NCBI GenBank assembly: GCA_022820505.1
Contig: JAJEFK010000054.1
Span: forward strand, 124,001 to 188,000
DNA: 64,000 bases
Reading direction: 5' to 3'
Source of the DNA: Acidimicrobiia bacterium
GTDB lineage: Bacteria > Actinomycetota > Acidimicrobiia > Acidimicrobiales > Poriferisodalaceae
Shown: positions 9,065-17,946 of the stretch, one piece after another
Position numbering within the stretch: position 1 is the first letter of the stretch
Layout: every line of letters starts with the position of its first letter
Made by a program: the position numbers and the translations under genes
Notes under the pieces: model-generated
Seen by the model: only the letters and a program-made list of their open reading frames with translations
What the model was told of the DNA's origin: nothing
Database searches by the model: none

Positions 9065-9895
9065 ATGGGCCGATTCGCCAACACCTGGCGGCTGACCAAG
9101 AACTCATGGTCGCTGCTGAAACAGGATCGCGAGCTGCTGTGGCTGCCCGTCCTCAGCATGCTGACCATCCTGGCCATCGCTATTGCGGCGGCGGTGGTCG
9201 GCTTCGTGACCGGCAGCTTCGATACAAGCGGGGGCGCCGAGAGCGTCCAAGGCAGCGCCGTCGTGCTCGGGCTCGTGTTCGCCTTCGTAGCAACGGCCAC
9301 GGTGGTGTACTTCGAAGGCGCACTCGTGGCTGGCGCGCACGAGCGCATGACCGGCGGCGATCCCACCGTGCGCAGCGCGATGGGCAAGGCAGCGTCACGG
9401 CTGCCGAGCCTGCTCGGCTGGGCGCTCATCACGTTGACCGTCGGGCTGATTCTGCGTTTCCTGCGAGAGCGCATGGGCTGGCTGGGCCAGATGCTCACGT
9501 TCTTGGCCGAGGCGGCGTGGGGCGTGGCCACCTACCTCGTCGTTCCCGCCATCATCATCGACGACTACCGGTCCTTCGCCAGCGTGAAGCACTCCATGTC
9601 GCTGGTCCGCCGCACCTGGGGCGAGAACCTCATCGCCCAGGCGGGGTTCGGCCTGCTGGGCTTCGTGATCGCCCTGCCGATCATCCTGGTCGCGGTGCTG
9701 ATCGCCTCGTTGGTCCCGGGGATCGGCCTGTACATCGGCATTGCCGTCGGCGCGATCGGTGTGCTCACCGTGAGCGTTGTCGTGAGCGCGTTGAGCCTCT
9801 ACTTCAAGACAGCGCTGTACGAGTACGCCACCGACGGCGTCGCGCACGGCGGCTTCGACATCGACGAGATGGAGGCCTCGTTCCGCTCGAAGTAG
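9065..9895 (+). CDS. DUF6159-like integral membrane protein
   Basis: 276 residues from the ATG at 9065, which has AAGGAG 7 nt upstream; the open frame begins at 8960 but the first 35 codons lack support. The N-terminal sequence MGRFANTWRLTKNSW and the run of about five to six hydrophobic helices resemble the uncharacterised DUF6159 family (glycerophosphodiester-like membrane domain proteins). Long helices are near residues 27-50, 73-95, 120-145, 160-185 and 195-255. There is no catalytic motif. It follows the transporter by 112 bp and has no obvious functional partner. Confidence 0.7.
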   Translation: MGRFANTWRLTKNSWSLLKQDRELLWLPVLSMLTILAIAIAAAVVGFVTGSFDTSGGAESVQGSAVVLGLVFAFVATATVVYFEGALVAGAHERMTGGDPTVRSAMGKAASRLPSLLGWALITLTVGLILRFLRERMGWLGQMLTFLAEAAWGVATYLVVPAIIIDDYRSFASVKHSMSLVRRTWGENLIAQAGFGLLGFVIALPIILVAVLIASLVPGIGLYIGIAVGAIGVLTVSVVVSALSLYFKTALYEYATDGVAHGGFDIDEMEASFRSK

Positions 9896-9917
9896 CCAGA
9901 TCGAGCAGCCCGGCGTT

Positions 9918-10754
9918 TCAGCCGCCGATGCCGTGTTCGGCGGCGAAGGCGGCGAGGCCCTCGCTGATCTCGGCAATCTCGCCGGTGTTCCAGGAGACCA
10001 CGAGCTCCGTGACCCCGACGGCCGCATAGCTGGCAGCCAGCTCCGGAGTCACGTCGCTGGCCGTCCGGCGCACGGAGACCTCAGCGGGGACGCCCGGGCG
10101 GCCTGCCGCCTCTGCGGCCTCGCGGATCACCGGCAGACGCTTCGCGACGCTCTCGGGCGACAGCATCATCGGGTGCCAGCCGTCGCCCAGGCGGCCGACG
10201 CGCCGCAGCGCCGGCGGGCGGTTGCCACCGATCAGGATCGGAGGTCGAGGCTGCTGCAGGGGCTTGGGCGAGCTCACGGCGCCGTCGAACGAGTAGTAGT
10301 GCCCGTCGTAGCTCGCGCTCGGCTGGGTCCACAGCAGGTCGAGCACCTCGACGAACTCGTTGCTGAGCTTGCCGCGGTCGTCGTATTCCGCGCCGAGCAG
10401 TGCGTTCTCCTCGGGCAGGCTGCCCACGCCCAGCCCGACCACCAGGCGGCCGCCGCTCAGGCGGTCCAGCGTGGCCAGCTCCTTGGCCAGCACCATCGGG
10501 TGCAGGTACGGCATCACCAGGACGCTGGTGCCGAGGCGCACGCGTGATGTGTGTGCCGCCATCCAGGTGAGCGTCACCAGCGCATCGTGGTAGGGCCGCT
10601 CGCCCAGCCGGTCCCACACGTAGCCCACGTTGAGGACGTGATGGTTCACCCACACCGAGTCGAAGCCGAGTTGCTCGGCCTCGACTGCCAGAGCGACCAC
10701 CTCGGCAGGGTCGTCCACCCCGAAGTTGTTGGGCACGGTGAAGCCAAACTTCAT
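9918..10754 (-). CDS. LLM class F420-dependent-type oxidoreductase
   Basis: 278 residues, a TIM-barrel of the luciferase-like monooxygenase family. Signature parts are the N-terminal MKFGFTVPN strand, LGTSVLVMPYLHPMVLAKELATLD (about 100-125), GRLVVGLGVG with the following E, and PPILIGGNRPPALRR. In actinobacteria many such proteins use coenzyme F420 rather than FMN; cofactor choice is inference. GGGAGG is 7 nt before the ATG. It lies 66 bp downstream of the class III aminotransferase on the same strand and may be co-transcribed with it. Substrate unknown. Confidence 0.87.
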   Translation of the reverse strand: MKFGFTVPNNFGVDDPAEVVALAVEAEQLGFDSVWVNHHVLNVGYVWDRLGERPYHDALVTLTWMAAHTSRVRLGTSVLVMPYLHPMVLAKELATLDRLSGGRLVVGLGVGSLPEENALLGAEYDDRGKLSNEFVEVLDLLWTQPSASYDGHYYSFDGAVSSPKPLQQPRPPILIGGNRPPALRRVGRLGDGWHPMMLSPESVAKRLPVIREAAEAAGRPGVPAEVSVRRTASDVTPELAASYAAVGVTELVVSWNTGEIAEISEGLAAFAAEHGIGG

Positions 10755-10820
10755 GATCAGAGCCTCCCAGGATGAGCGCGGCGCGGGCTGCGCACGTGCG
10801 GTTGTGAGCGGTAGCGAGCC

Positions 10821-12044
10821 TCAGGCCAGCGCCGCAAAGGCTGCGTCGGCGATCTCGCAGGTGCGCTTGATGTCGTCGTCGGTGTGCGCCGCGCAGACGA
10901 AGTTGTTGTGGTAGCTGAGCAGGTAGGCGCCCCGGCGGATGCACTCGGCCACCCATCGTGCGTGGAAGCCTCCGCCGCCGGGGCCGACGATGCGCAGGTA
11001 CGGCATGGCGGGCACGCCGCTCACCCGCAGCTCGTGCCCGTGAGCCGCTGCCACGTCGGTCAGCGCCTCGCCCAGGCGGGTGCCGATCTCGGTTGCTGCG
11101 TTGGCGGCATCTGCCGCGCGCAGCTCCCGCAGCGTGGCGAGCCCCGCAGCCATGGGCGCCGCGTTGAAGAACTGGGTGCCGGTGAAGAACGTCTCGCCGG
11201 CGGCTTCCTTGAGGGTGTCATTGCCAGCCAGCGCTGCGAGCGGATGCCCGTTCCCGATCGCCTTGCCGAAGCACATCAGATCCGGTGTGAACCCGTACGC
11301 GACGTGCGCGCCTGCCAGGTCGATCCGGAACCCGCTGCGGACTTCGTCCACGATCACGACGATTCCCGCAGCCCGGCAGGCGCCTTCGACTGCGGCCCAG
11401 TAGCCGTCCGCGGGCAGCTCGTTGTCGGCGAACACGGGATGGTGGTACGGCGATGAGATGAAGCAGGCGATGTCGCCCGGATGCGCGTCTATGGCCGCTT
11501 GCACGGCCCCGGCGTCGTTCCACGGCACCTCGATGACGAAGGCCTGGTCCTCCGCAATCGTGCCCTTGTTGCCGGGCGCCTGCATCCACGGCGCCGAGCC
11601 GTGATAGCCGCCCTGGATCTTGAGGATGTACCGCCGCCCGGTGGCTGCGCGGGCCACCATCACGGCCAGTCCTGTGGCATCGGCGCCGTTCTTGCCGAAC
11701 AGCGCCCAGTCGGCCCCCTCCACGAGGTCGACGAGCTCCTCGGCGAGTTCCACCATGACCGGCGCCGCGAGGCTGACCGTGCTGCCGTCGGCGGCCTGCT
11801 TCTCGGCGGCCTCCTCGACTGCCGGATGGTTGTAGCCCAAGATGTTCGGCCCGTATGCGCACATCCAGTCGATGTAGGAGTTCCCGTCCACATCGGTGAA
11901 CCGTGCGCCCTCAGCCGATGAGAAGAAGACCGGGCCGTCCTCGATGACTGCGGGTCCGTAGTGGCCGTACACGCCTTTGGGAACCACGGCCTTCGCCCGC
12001 TCGTACAGCTCCTGAGACTTCGAAGTTGGCATCGGCTCGCTCAT
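10821..12044 (-). CDS. Class III aminotransferase (glutamate-1-semialdehyde aminomutase-like)
   Basis: 407 residues from the ATG at 12044; the longer frame to 12218 has no homologous-looking sequence. It is a fold-type I PLP enzyme. D233 in VDEVRSGFR binds the pyridine nitrogen, and K261 in CFGKAIGNG forms the Schiff base. The overall layout resembles glutamate-1-semialdehyde 2,1-aminomutase, but no heme genes are nearby, so it more likely belongs to the wide HemL-like aminotransferases of secondary or amine metabolism. It is divergent from the CoA-transferase at 12149, with 104 bp between them. Residues and fold are clear; the substrate is not. Confidence 0.85.
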   Translation of the reverse strand: MSEPMPTSKSQELYERAKAVVPKGVYGHYGPAVIEDGPVFFSSAEGARFTDVDGNSYIDWMCAYGPNILGYNHPAVEEAAEKQAADGSTVSLAAPVMVELAEELVDLVEGADWALFGKNGADATGLAVMVARAATGRRYILKIQGGYHGSAPWMQAPGNKGTIAEDQAFVIEVPWNDAGAVQAAIDAHPGDIACFISSPYHHPVFADNELPADGYWAAVEGACRAAGIVVIVDEVRSGFRIDLAGAHVAYGFTPDLMCFGKAIGNGHPLAALAGNDTLKEAAGETFFTGTQFFNAAPMAAGLATLRELRAADAANAATEIGTRLGEALTDVAAAHGHELRVSGVPAMPYLRIVGPGGGGFHARWVAECIRRGAYLLSYHNNFVCAAHTDDDIKRTCEIADAAFAALA

Positions 12045-12136
12045 ATCTGCCTCACTCGACGAGTAGATCCTGATGAGCAGCATCCTGACATACCGGCGGA
12101 TTGTCGGCACCCAAAAAAGCAGCAAGCGGGCGGGGT

Positions 12137-12142
12137 TACGAT
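12137..12142 (+). promoter_or_regulatory. -10 box for a leaderless CoA-transferase transcript
   Basis: TACGAT, 6 nt before the ATG at 12149. Confidence 0.5.
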
Positions 12143-12148
12143 CCGGCG

Positions 12149-13336
12149 ATGGGAGCGCTTGACGACTACACCGTCCTCGACCTGTCCATCCTGGTGCAGG
12201 GTCCTCAAGCTGCGGCAACGTTGCACGACATGGGAGCGTCGGTCATCAAGATCGAGCTGCCGGGCATGGGCGACCTCGCCCGGGTGATCCCCGTGTCGCC
12301 CGCCGATCCGCGAAATCCGTACTACGAAGCGTGCAATCGGGGGAAGCGGTCGGTCACCCTCGACCTGCGCACGCCCGGCGGCAAGCGCGCACTCGAGCGG
12401 TTTGTCGAGACCACCGACATCCTGATCCACAACTTCGTGCCCGGGACCATGGAGGCCTGGGGCCTGTCATACGAGCACCTGTCTGGCATCAATCCCCGGC
12501 TCGTGTATGCCACCGGCTCGACCTTCGGGCCGGTCGGCCCCAAGTCGATACGGGAGGGAGCCGACTCATCCGGTCAGGCAGAGGGCGGGCTCATGTGGGC
12601 CACCCGGATCAGCGGCGGCCCCCCGGTCATGAACGGGGCGGTCATCTCCGACCATGTCGGCTGCCAGAACATGGTCACCGGCATTCTGGCGGCGCTGCTC
12701 CATCGCACCGAGACCGGCCTCGGGCAGCGCGTCGACGTGTCGCTCGTGGGGGGCATGATCTACGCCCAGGCGTCGGAGATCACCTACACCCTGCTGACCG
12801 GTCGCAACCCGGAGCGGATCGACTCAGGCCATGCGTTCGTTCCCACGCTCCTTCACACCGTCGAGGCGGCCGACGGCTGGATCCACCTGCTCAGCGGCAC
12901 CGGTCCGGGATGGCCCGAATTCGCCAAGCTGCTCGACCGGCCCGACCTCGCCGACGACGAACGGTTCCTGGCACTGATCCTGAGCTCGGAAGCCAGGGCC
13001 GAATTGGTCGCCATCATCGACGAGATGTTTCCCACCAGGACCCTCGACGAGTGGGAAGCGGTGCTCACCGGCGCCCGCGTCCGCTACGGGCTGGTCCGTG
13101 ACTACGAGGCGATCGTGGCCGACGAGACGATGTACGAGAACGGTTACCTGCGATGGGTGGAGCACCCTGATGGCGAACGTGCGGTGATCGGCACCCCGAT
13201 TCGCATGTCGGCCACGCCGCTCGAACCCGGCGCCGTCGCACCCGAACTCGGCCAGCACACCGAGGAAGTGCTGCTCGAGCACGGCTACACGTGGGACGAC
13301 ATCACCGCACTGCGGGAAGAGGGCGTTTTCGGCTGA
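12149..13336 (+). CDS. CaiB/BaiF family CoA-transferase, catalytic acid position altered
   Basis: 395 residues from the ATG at 12149, supported by the -10 box just upstream and by the domain starting at once (YTVLDLSILVQGPQAAATL). It is a family III CoA-transferase, which moves CoA between carboxylic acids as an interlocked dimer. The family's GxGQxxDVS motif is present (D196), but the residue three places after the Ser, normally the catalytic Asp or Glu (as in FRC SMQD or MCR AMVD), is Gly (G201 in VDVSLVGGM). So it may be inactive, use another acid, or act as a subunit. It converges with the acyl-CoA dehydrogenase behind it. Confidence 0.85.
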   Translation: MGALDDYTVLDLSILVQGPQAAATLHDMGASVIKIELPGMGDLARVIPVSPADPRNPYYEACNRGKRSVTLDLRTPGGKRALERFVETTDILIHNFVPGTMEAWGLSYEHLSGINPRLVYATGSTFGPVGPKSIREGADSSGQAEGGLMWATRISGGPPVMNGAVISDHVGCQNMVTGILAALLHRTETGLGQRVDVSLVGGMIYAQASEITYTLLTGRNPERIDSGHAFVPTLLHTVEAADGWIHLLSGTGPGWPEFAKLLDRPDLADDERFLALILSSEARAELVAIIDEMFPTRTLDEWEAVLTGARVRYGLVRDYEAIVADETMYENGYLRWVEHPDGERAVIGTPIRMSATPLEPGAVAPELGQHTEEVLLEHGYTWDDITALREEGVFG

Positions 13337-13357
13337 GATTGTCGACGCAGCCTGTGG

Positions 13358-13374
13358 CCCCGCCGGCGGCGGGG
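13358..13374. terminator. GC hairpin between two convergent genes
   Basis: CCCCGCC-GGC-GGCGGGG, a perfect 7-bp stem with a 3-nt loop between the convergent CoA-transferase and acyl-CoA dehydrogenase. No T-run follows on either side, so it would be a U-tract-less, bidirectional terminator. Confidence 0.5.
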
Positions 13375-13391
13375 GGCGTACTGCGGCGGGT

Positions 13392-14606
13392 TCAGCTGGC
13401 CGCGTAGGTGGCAGCGAGAGAGCGGGCGATGCGGTCGGTCTGGATTTCGGTGCTGCCGTCCACGTAGTTGGCGATACGTGCCCCGACGAGGTGGTGGCCT
13501 CCGGGGCGGTCGCTGCGCAGGCCCTCGGCGCCCATTGCTTGGATGCATGCGGCGATGTCGGCTTCGGCCGTCTCGGTGGCGAACTTCTTGGCGTGCGCCG
13601 CTGGCAGGATGGCGCCGGAGGCATCGCCGGTACGGAGCGACTCGGTGACCGCGCTGACAGCCCGTTCGGTGAGCAGCTGGGCGGCTTCGAGGCGGTTCTG
13701 CACCCCAGCCAACTTCCATGCCAGTCCTTGATGGGCGATGACCGGCTTGCCGAACGCCTCCCGCTCGGCTCCGTAGCGGACTGCGCTCGCGAGGGTGGCC
13801 TCCACCATGGCGCAGCACATGGCGGCGACGTAGGTGCGGGCGCCGTTCACGCTCGACAAGGCTGCGATGAAGGCTTCCCCCGCAGGGCTCAGAAGATCTT
13901 CGGCGGCGGCGACGTAGCCGTCCAGTCGGAAGCCACCGGTGCCGATGAGGTGGCCCCCGGCAAGCTCGTATGGCGGCAGCCGCTCGAAGCCGGGCTGGGT
14001 GCCATCGACCAGGAACAGCGCAATGCCTCGACCCCGGGAGCCGGGCTGCGTCTGCGCATAGCAGAAGATCACGTCGGAGTGCGCGGCGTTGGTGATCCAG
14101 GCTTTGGCGCCGTCGAGCCGCCAGCCGCCGTCGACAGGCGTCGCGGTGGTGGCGATGTTGGCGAAGTCGCTGCCGGCGCCCGGTTCGGTCAGTGCCGTGG
14201 ACCCGAACCGGCGTCCGGCCATCAGCTCGGCCAGGTAGCGCTCGCGGTGGGTGTCGCTGCCGAGCCGAGCCACTCGCGCTGCGACGTTTCCGGTGTTCAC
14301 CAGGCTGAAGGCGAACGGCATCGACACTGCGCTCAGCACCTCGACGATGCGGCACTTCTGGGCAAAGCTCATCCCCAGCCCGCCCAGCTCGGCAGGCACC
14401 TCCATGGCGAGCAGCCCGATCGCCGACGCATCCCGCAGCGCCTCCGGCGCCATGCGTTTCTCGCTCTCCCAGCGGTTCACGTTCGGCGCCACGACCGTGT
14501 CGCGGAACTGGCTGACTTCGCTGACGAACGCTTCGAACGATCCTGCGTCCATGCCCGTCAGCGGATCGTCTGCAGCGATCGAGTTGTCAACGTCGGCAGC
14601 AGTCAT
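13392..14606 (-). CDS. Acyl-CoA dehydrogenase family protein
   Basis: 404 residues with the three-domain FAD acyl-CoA dehydrogenase layout. FAD/substrate motifs are TEPGAGSDFANI (about 175-186) and WITNAAHSDV. The C-terminal helical domain ends with GHHLVGARIANYVDGSTEIQ. At the place where MCAD-type enzymes have the base Glu (YEGT), this protein reads Y-V-D-G-S, so Asp would take that role, unless the base sits elsewhere as in some subfamilies. It is transcribed from a TACCGT box 7 nt before its ATG, divergent from the NUDIX gene. Acyl chain and pathway are unknown. Confidence 0.88.
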   Translation of the reverse strand: MTAADVDNSIAADDPLTGMDAGSFEAFVSEVSQFRDTVVAPNVNRWESEKRMAPEALRDASAIGLLAMEVPAELGGLGMSFAQKCRIVEVLSAVSMPFAFSLVNTGNVAARVARLGSDTHRERYLAELMAGRRFGSTALTEPGAGSDFANIATTATPVDGGWRLDGAKAWITNAAHSDVIFCYAQTQPGSRGRGIALFLVDGTQPGFERLPPYELAGGHLIGTGGFRLDGYVAAAEDLLSPAGEAFIAALSSVNGARTYVAAMCCAMVEATLASAVRYGAEREAFGKPVIAHQGLAWKLAGVQNRLEAAQLLTERAVSAVTESLRTGDASGAILPAAHAKKFATETAEADIAACIQAMGAEGLRSDRPGGHHLVGARIANYVDGSTEIQTDRIARSLAATYAAS

Positions 14607-14613
14607 CGCGGCG

Positions 14614-14619
14614 ACGGTA
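14614..14619 (-). promoter_or_regulatory. -10 box for a leaderless acyl-CoA dehydrogenase transcript
   Basis: TACCGT on the minus strand, 7 nt before the ATG at 14606. Confidence 0.5.
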
Positions 14620-14666
14620 GCAGCGGTGTTCGGGGGCGAACCGAGAGCCGTCGCATGCGTCCGACC

Positions 14667-14672
14667 TACGCT
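14667..14672 (+). promoter_or_regulatory. -10 box for a leaderless NUDIX transcript
   Basis: TACGCT, 8 nt before the GTG at 14681; lies back-to-back with the minus-strand box at 14614. Confidence 0.5.
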
Positions 14673-14680
14673 GCGAGGCC

Positions 14681-15316
14681 GTGGTCGGTCTGCGCTCTGT
14701 CGCTGAGGCGTTCGAACCGGAACGCCTGTCGGCAGTGCTCAGCCAGGATCTCGACACACCGCATCACGGCCCGACGGCAGCTGTCGCCGCAGTGGTGCGC
14801 TCGGGAGACAGCGGCCCCGAGATGCTCTTCATCGAACGAGCCACCCGCGACGGCGACCCGTGGTCGGGCCACATGGCGTTTCCGGGCGGGCGCACCGAGC
14901 CCGACGACGACGACACGTTCGACACGGCAGTGCGCGAGAGCCGCGAGGAGATCGGCTTCGACATCACCGCGCACGCCGGCGTGCGCTGGCTCGGCCGGCT
15001 CAACGACCTCGAAGGCAATCCGCGCTGGCGCGGCGCGGCACTGCGGGTGACGCCGCACGTGTGCTGGCTCGACGGCGCCCGCCCCGCACTGACGCTGAAC
15101 TACGAGGTGGCCGACGCGTTCTGGGTGCGGGTGGTGGAACTGGCCGACCCTCGACACCACATCGACTATCACTACCCGCCTCGACCCGACGAGCGCTTCC
15201 CCGGCATCGAAGTCGGCCACGGACGAGTGATCTGGGGCATGACGCTGCGGATGCTGCAAGACCTGTTCACCCGCACCGGCCACCCCCTCCCGATCCAGTT
15301 CAGCCCGTCCAGCTGA
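14681..15316 (+). CDS. NUDIX hydrolase, CoA pyrophosphatase-like
   Basis: 211 residues, starting at GTG. The Nudix box is visible as GGRTEPDDDDTFDTAVRESREEIGF (about residues 68-92), with the REESREEIG-type acidic core that binds Mg2+. The preceding HMAFPGGR and the overall length match NudL/CoAse-type NUDIX proteins, which cleave the pyrophosphate of CoA or its esters. A housecleaning role in a genome rich in acyl-CoA enzymes is plausible. It is a single gene and a separate unit from the SMP-30 gene 95 bp downstream, which has its own ribosome site. Confidence 0.87.
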   Translation: MVGLRSVAEAFEPERLSAVLSQDLDTPHHGPTAAVAAVVRSGDSGPEMLFIERATRDGDPWSGHMAFPGGRTEPDDDDTFDTAVRESREEIGFDITAHAGVRWLGRLNDLEGNPRWRGAALRVTPHVCWLDGARPALTLNYEVADAFWVRVVELADPRHHIDYHYPPRPDERFPGIEVGHGRVIWGMTLRMLQDLFTRTGHPLPIQFSPSS

Positions 15317-15410
15317 GCAAGCCCCGCCGCTGCAGCCGTGCGTTCGTTATGGTCCCCACACTGCGGCTGGCGCGACCCATGCCTGCCCGTTGGTGCGAGG
15401 GGGATGAGAC

Positions 15411-16265
15411 ATGAGCGCTGAATTCGAGTTGGAGATGCTGAGTTCGGGATGGGGCCTGATCGAGGGTCCGCGGGTGGACGAGCACGACAACCTCTACTTC
15501 TCCGACGTGCCCAACGGCGGCGTGCGCCGCAGGCGGCCCGATGGCGAGATCGAGATCGTGGTGCCGAAGCGCCGGGGCGTGGGCGGCATGGTGCTGCACG
15601 CCGACGGCGGTGTGGTGGTGAGCGGTCGCAACATCCAGCACGTCACCGACGCCGGCTCGGAAGTGCTGTTCGCTCCCGATGTCGCCGGTTTCAACGACAT
15701 GCACACTGATTCGCTGGGGCGCGTCTACGTGGGCTCGCTGAGGCGCAACCCGTTCGACCTGTCGTCACCCGATGAGGCCGGCGAGCTGTATCGCATCAAC
15801 CTCGACGGCACAGCCGATGAGGTCTACGGCGACGTGCAGCTCACCAATGGCATCGGCTTCTCGCCCGACGGGTCGCAGCTGTACCACTCCGACAGCATCC
15901 CGGGCAGGGTCTGGGTGTCGGATGTGGACGGCGATGCCGTGACCAACCGCCGGGAGTTTGTGCGGGAAGGCAAGGTGCCCGACGGCCTGGCCGTGGACGT
16001 CGAAGGAGGCGTGTGGGTCGCGCTGGCCGAAGGGGCACGAGTACAGCGCTACACGCCCGACGGCGAGCCCGATCTCGCCGTGCCGGTTCCTGACCAGTTC
16101 GTCACCAGCGTCTGCTTCGGCGGTGCCGACATGCGCGATCTCTACATCGTGACCGGCGGGGCGTCGGACGGCGGCGGCACCGGCGGTGGCGGCTGCATCT
16201 TCCGCACTCGTGCCCCTGTTGCCGGCGTCCCGACGCCGCTGGCCCGGGTGCGCTCGCGCCAATGA
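15411..16265 (+). CDS. SMP-30/gluconolactonase/LRE family protein (second copy)
   Basis: 284 residues, a beta-propeller lactonase-like protein distinct from the one at 4911-5834. The metal-binding pattern is present: E18 in LIEGPRVDE, FNDMHTD (about 94-100), the QLTNGIGFSPDGSQLYHSDS segment (about 143-162) with the conserved Asn and Asp, and KVPDGLAVDVEG. GAGGGGG precedes the ATG by 6 nt. There is no signal peptide. It ends 10 bp before the alpha/beta hydrolase start, so the two are co-transcribed and may act successively on a lactone or ester. The substrate is unknown. Confidence 0.85.
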   Translation: MSAEFELEMLSSGWGLIEGPRVDEHDNLYFSDVPNGGVRRRRPDGEIEIVVPKRRGVGGMVLHADGGVVVSGRNIQHVTDAGSEVLFAPDVAGFNDMHTDSLGRVYVGSLRRNPFDLSSPDEAGELYRINLDGTADEVYGDVQLTNGIGFSPDGSQLYHSDSIPGRVWVSDVDGDAVTNRREFVREGKVPDGLAVDVEGGVWVALAEGARVQRYTPDGEPDLAVPVPDQFVTSVCFGGADMRDLYIVTGGASDGGGTGGGGCIFRTRAPVAGVPTPLARVRSRQ

Positions 16266-16275
16266 GCTCCGTCCA

Positions 16276-17070
16276 GTGAGCCCGAGTCCCATGTCCGGCA
16301 TCTTCCGCTGGTCCTATGGCGCGCATGACGCACCGGTGCTGCTGTGCCTGCACGGCATCGGCTCGTGCGCGGATGCCTTCTTGGATCAGCGCCCGCTAGC
16401 GGAACGTCTGGGTGTGCGGCTCGTGGCGTGGGACGCTCCCGGATACCGCTATTCGGCCGACCCCGCTGCTGCTCCCGGCATCGACGGCTGGGCTGACGCA
16501 GCAGCATCGCTGATCACGGCCGAATCAGACGGGCCGGTCGTCGTGCTGGGCGTTTCGTGGGGCGGTGTCACCGCGACCCGGCTGGTCCTGCGGCACCCTG
16601 AGCTGGTCTCTGCGCTGGTGCTGGCCGACTCCAGCGCCGGCGCCGGCACGAAGCCCGAGCAGGCCGAAGCGATGCGCGCTCGGGCCGTCGATTTCGTCGA
16701 CCTCGGCCCCGAGGGCTTCGCCGCGGCCCGGGCGCAGCGGCTCGTCGGCCCTGACGCCTCCGACGAGCTTCGGGCTCACGTTGCCGACATGATGATCCCG
16801 TCGATCCGCATGCCCTGCTACCAGTGGGCCTGCGACTCGATGGCAGAGTCGAACCACTACCCGGACCTCGAGCGCATCGCTGCGCCGACGCTGGTGGTGG
16901 TGGGCGAGCACGACGAGGTCACCCCGCCCCGCACGTCACAACGGCTGGCGGAAGGAATTGCGGGCGCGCGTTACGCAGAGATCGCCGACGCCGGCCACCT
17001 CGCCAACCAAGAACAGCCAAGCGCCTTCAACGACGCCATCGCCGGGTTCCTGGCGGACGCGACCGGTTGA
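16276..17070 (+). CDS. Alpha/beta hydrolase
   Basis: 264 residues from the GTG at 16276 (an ATG at 16291 is the alternative). It has a standard alpha/beta-hydrolase fold: oxyanion strand LLCLHGIGS near residue 20, nucleophile elbow GVSWGG with Ser at about 88, acid in VVVGEHDEVTPP, and the catalytic His in IADAGHLANQEQP near the C terminus. It is cytoplasmic. It lies directly behind the SMP-30 gene, which suggests a shared ester/lactone pathway. Family members include 3-oxoadipate enol-lactonase and many esterases; no closer identity is justified. Confidence 0.87.
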   Translation: MSPSPMSGIFRWSYGAHDAPVLLCLHGIGSCADAFLDQRPLAERLGVRLVAWDAPGYRYSADPAAAPGIDGWADAAASLITAESDGPVVVLGVSWGGVTATRLVLRHPELVSALVLADSSAGAGTKPEQAEAMRARAVDFVDLGPEGFAAARAQRLVGPDASDELRAHVADMMIPSIRMPCYQWACDSMAESNHYPDLERIAAPTLVVVGEHDEVTPPRTSQRLAEGIAGARYAEIADAGHLANQEQPSAFNDAIAGFLADATG

Positions 17071-17092
17071 GAATCTGGCGTGACGATGCCGA

Positions 17093-17872
17093 TCAGCGGG
17101 GAGGCAGCCGGATGCCGCCGTCGACCCGGATGACTTCGCCGTTCATGTACGGGTTGGTGATGCACTCCATCACCATGAAGGCCAGCTCCTCGCCGTAGCC
17201 CAGCCGCTTGGGGAACAGCACGCTCTGGCCCAGGTGCGCCTTGAACTGCTCAGACTGCTCGCCCTCGCCGTAGATCGGCGTGTCGATGAGGCCCGGCGCG
17301 ATCGTGTTGACCCGGATGCCGGTGGCGGACAGGTCGCGGGCGATCGGCAGGGTCATGCCCACCACGCCGCCCTTGGAGGCCGAGTAGGCGGCTTGGCCGA
17401 TCTGGCCGTCGAAGGCCGCCACCGAGGCCATGTTGACGACCGCGCCGCGAGACCCGTCTTCGTCGACGGGCTCGGTCTTGGCCATGGCCGATGCCGCCTG
17501 GGCGAGCATGTTGAACGAGCCGATGAGGTTCACGTTGATCACGAAGCGGAACTGTTCGAGGTCCATCGGCACGTTGTTGCGGTCGATGGTGCGACCCGCA
17601 CGGCCCAGCCCGGCCGAGTTGACCAGCGCACGAAGCGGCCCCATCTCCGATGCGGCATCCACCGCGGCGCTCGCGTCGTCGATGCTGGTGACGTCGCAGC
17701 GCACGAACAGCCCGCCGACCGACGATGCCACCTCGGTGCCGAGGTCGTCCTGCAGGTCAGCGATGACCACATGGGCCCCGGCATCGGCAAGCTGGCGGGC
17801 GCTGGCCTCGCCGATGCCCGACGCTCCGCCGGTGACGATGGCTGATGCTCCGCTGAGATCAAGACGCGGCAT
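17093..17872 (-). CDS. SDR family dehydrogenase (3-hydroxyacyl-CoA dehydrogenase type)
   Basis: 259 residues from the ATG at 17872, which has GGAGG 8 nt upstream. TGGASGIGEASARQL is the cofactor loop (residues 13-27), followed by ADLQ, consistent with NAD preference through the Asp. NSAG replaces the usual NNAG. The active site is in NMASVAAFDGQIGQAAYSASKGG, with Ser and Y-x3-K. The layout with a GA..VNMASVAAFDGQ segment is common in type II 3-hydroxyacyl-CoA dehydrogenases, so a beta-oxidation role is reasonable. It converges with the alpha/beta hydrolase (22 bp) and is divergent from the MFS gene. Confidence 0.88.
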   Translation of the reverse strand: MPRLDLSGASAIVTGGASGIGEASARQLADAGAHVVIADLQDDLGTEVASSVGGLFVRCDVTSIDDASAAVDAASEMGPLRALVNSAGLGRAGRTIDRNNVPMDLEQFRFVINVNLIGSFNMLAQAASAMAKTEPVDEDGSRGAVVNMASVAAFDGQIGQAAYSASKGGVVGMTLPIARDLSATGIRVNTIAPGLIDTPIYGEGEQSEQFKAHLGQSVLFPKRLGYGEELAFMVMECITNPYMNGEVIRVDGGIRLPPR

Positions 17873-17946
17873 GTTGCTTTCCTCCAAGTCGTTTACGCCG
17901 GATCGAAGCTAGCGTCGGCAGTCGGCATGTCGGAGGGTCCACCGCG

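Noticed and set aside
10821..12044. Assignment of the class III aminotransferase as hemL
   Set aside because: No other heme genes are near and the PLP-lysine context FGKAIGNG is shared by many other class III enzymes.
13491..15050. A 519-codon plus-strand frame over the acyl-CoA dehydrogenase and the NUDIX gene
   Set aside because: Antisense to one recognised gene and out of frame with the other; no motif is seen.
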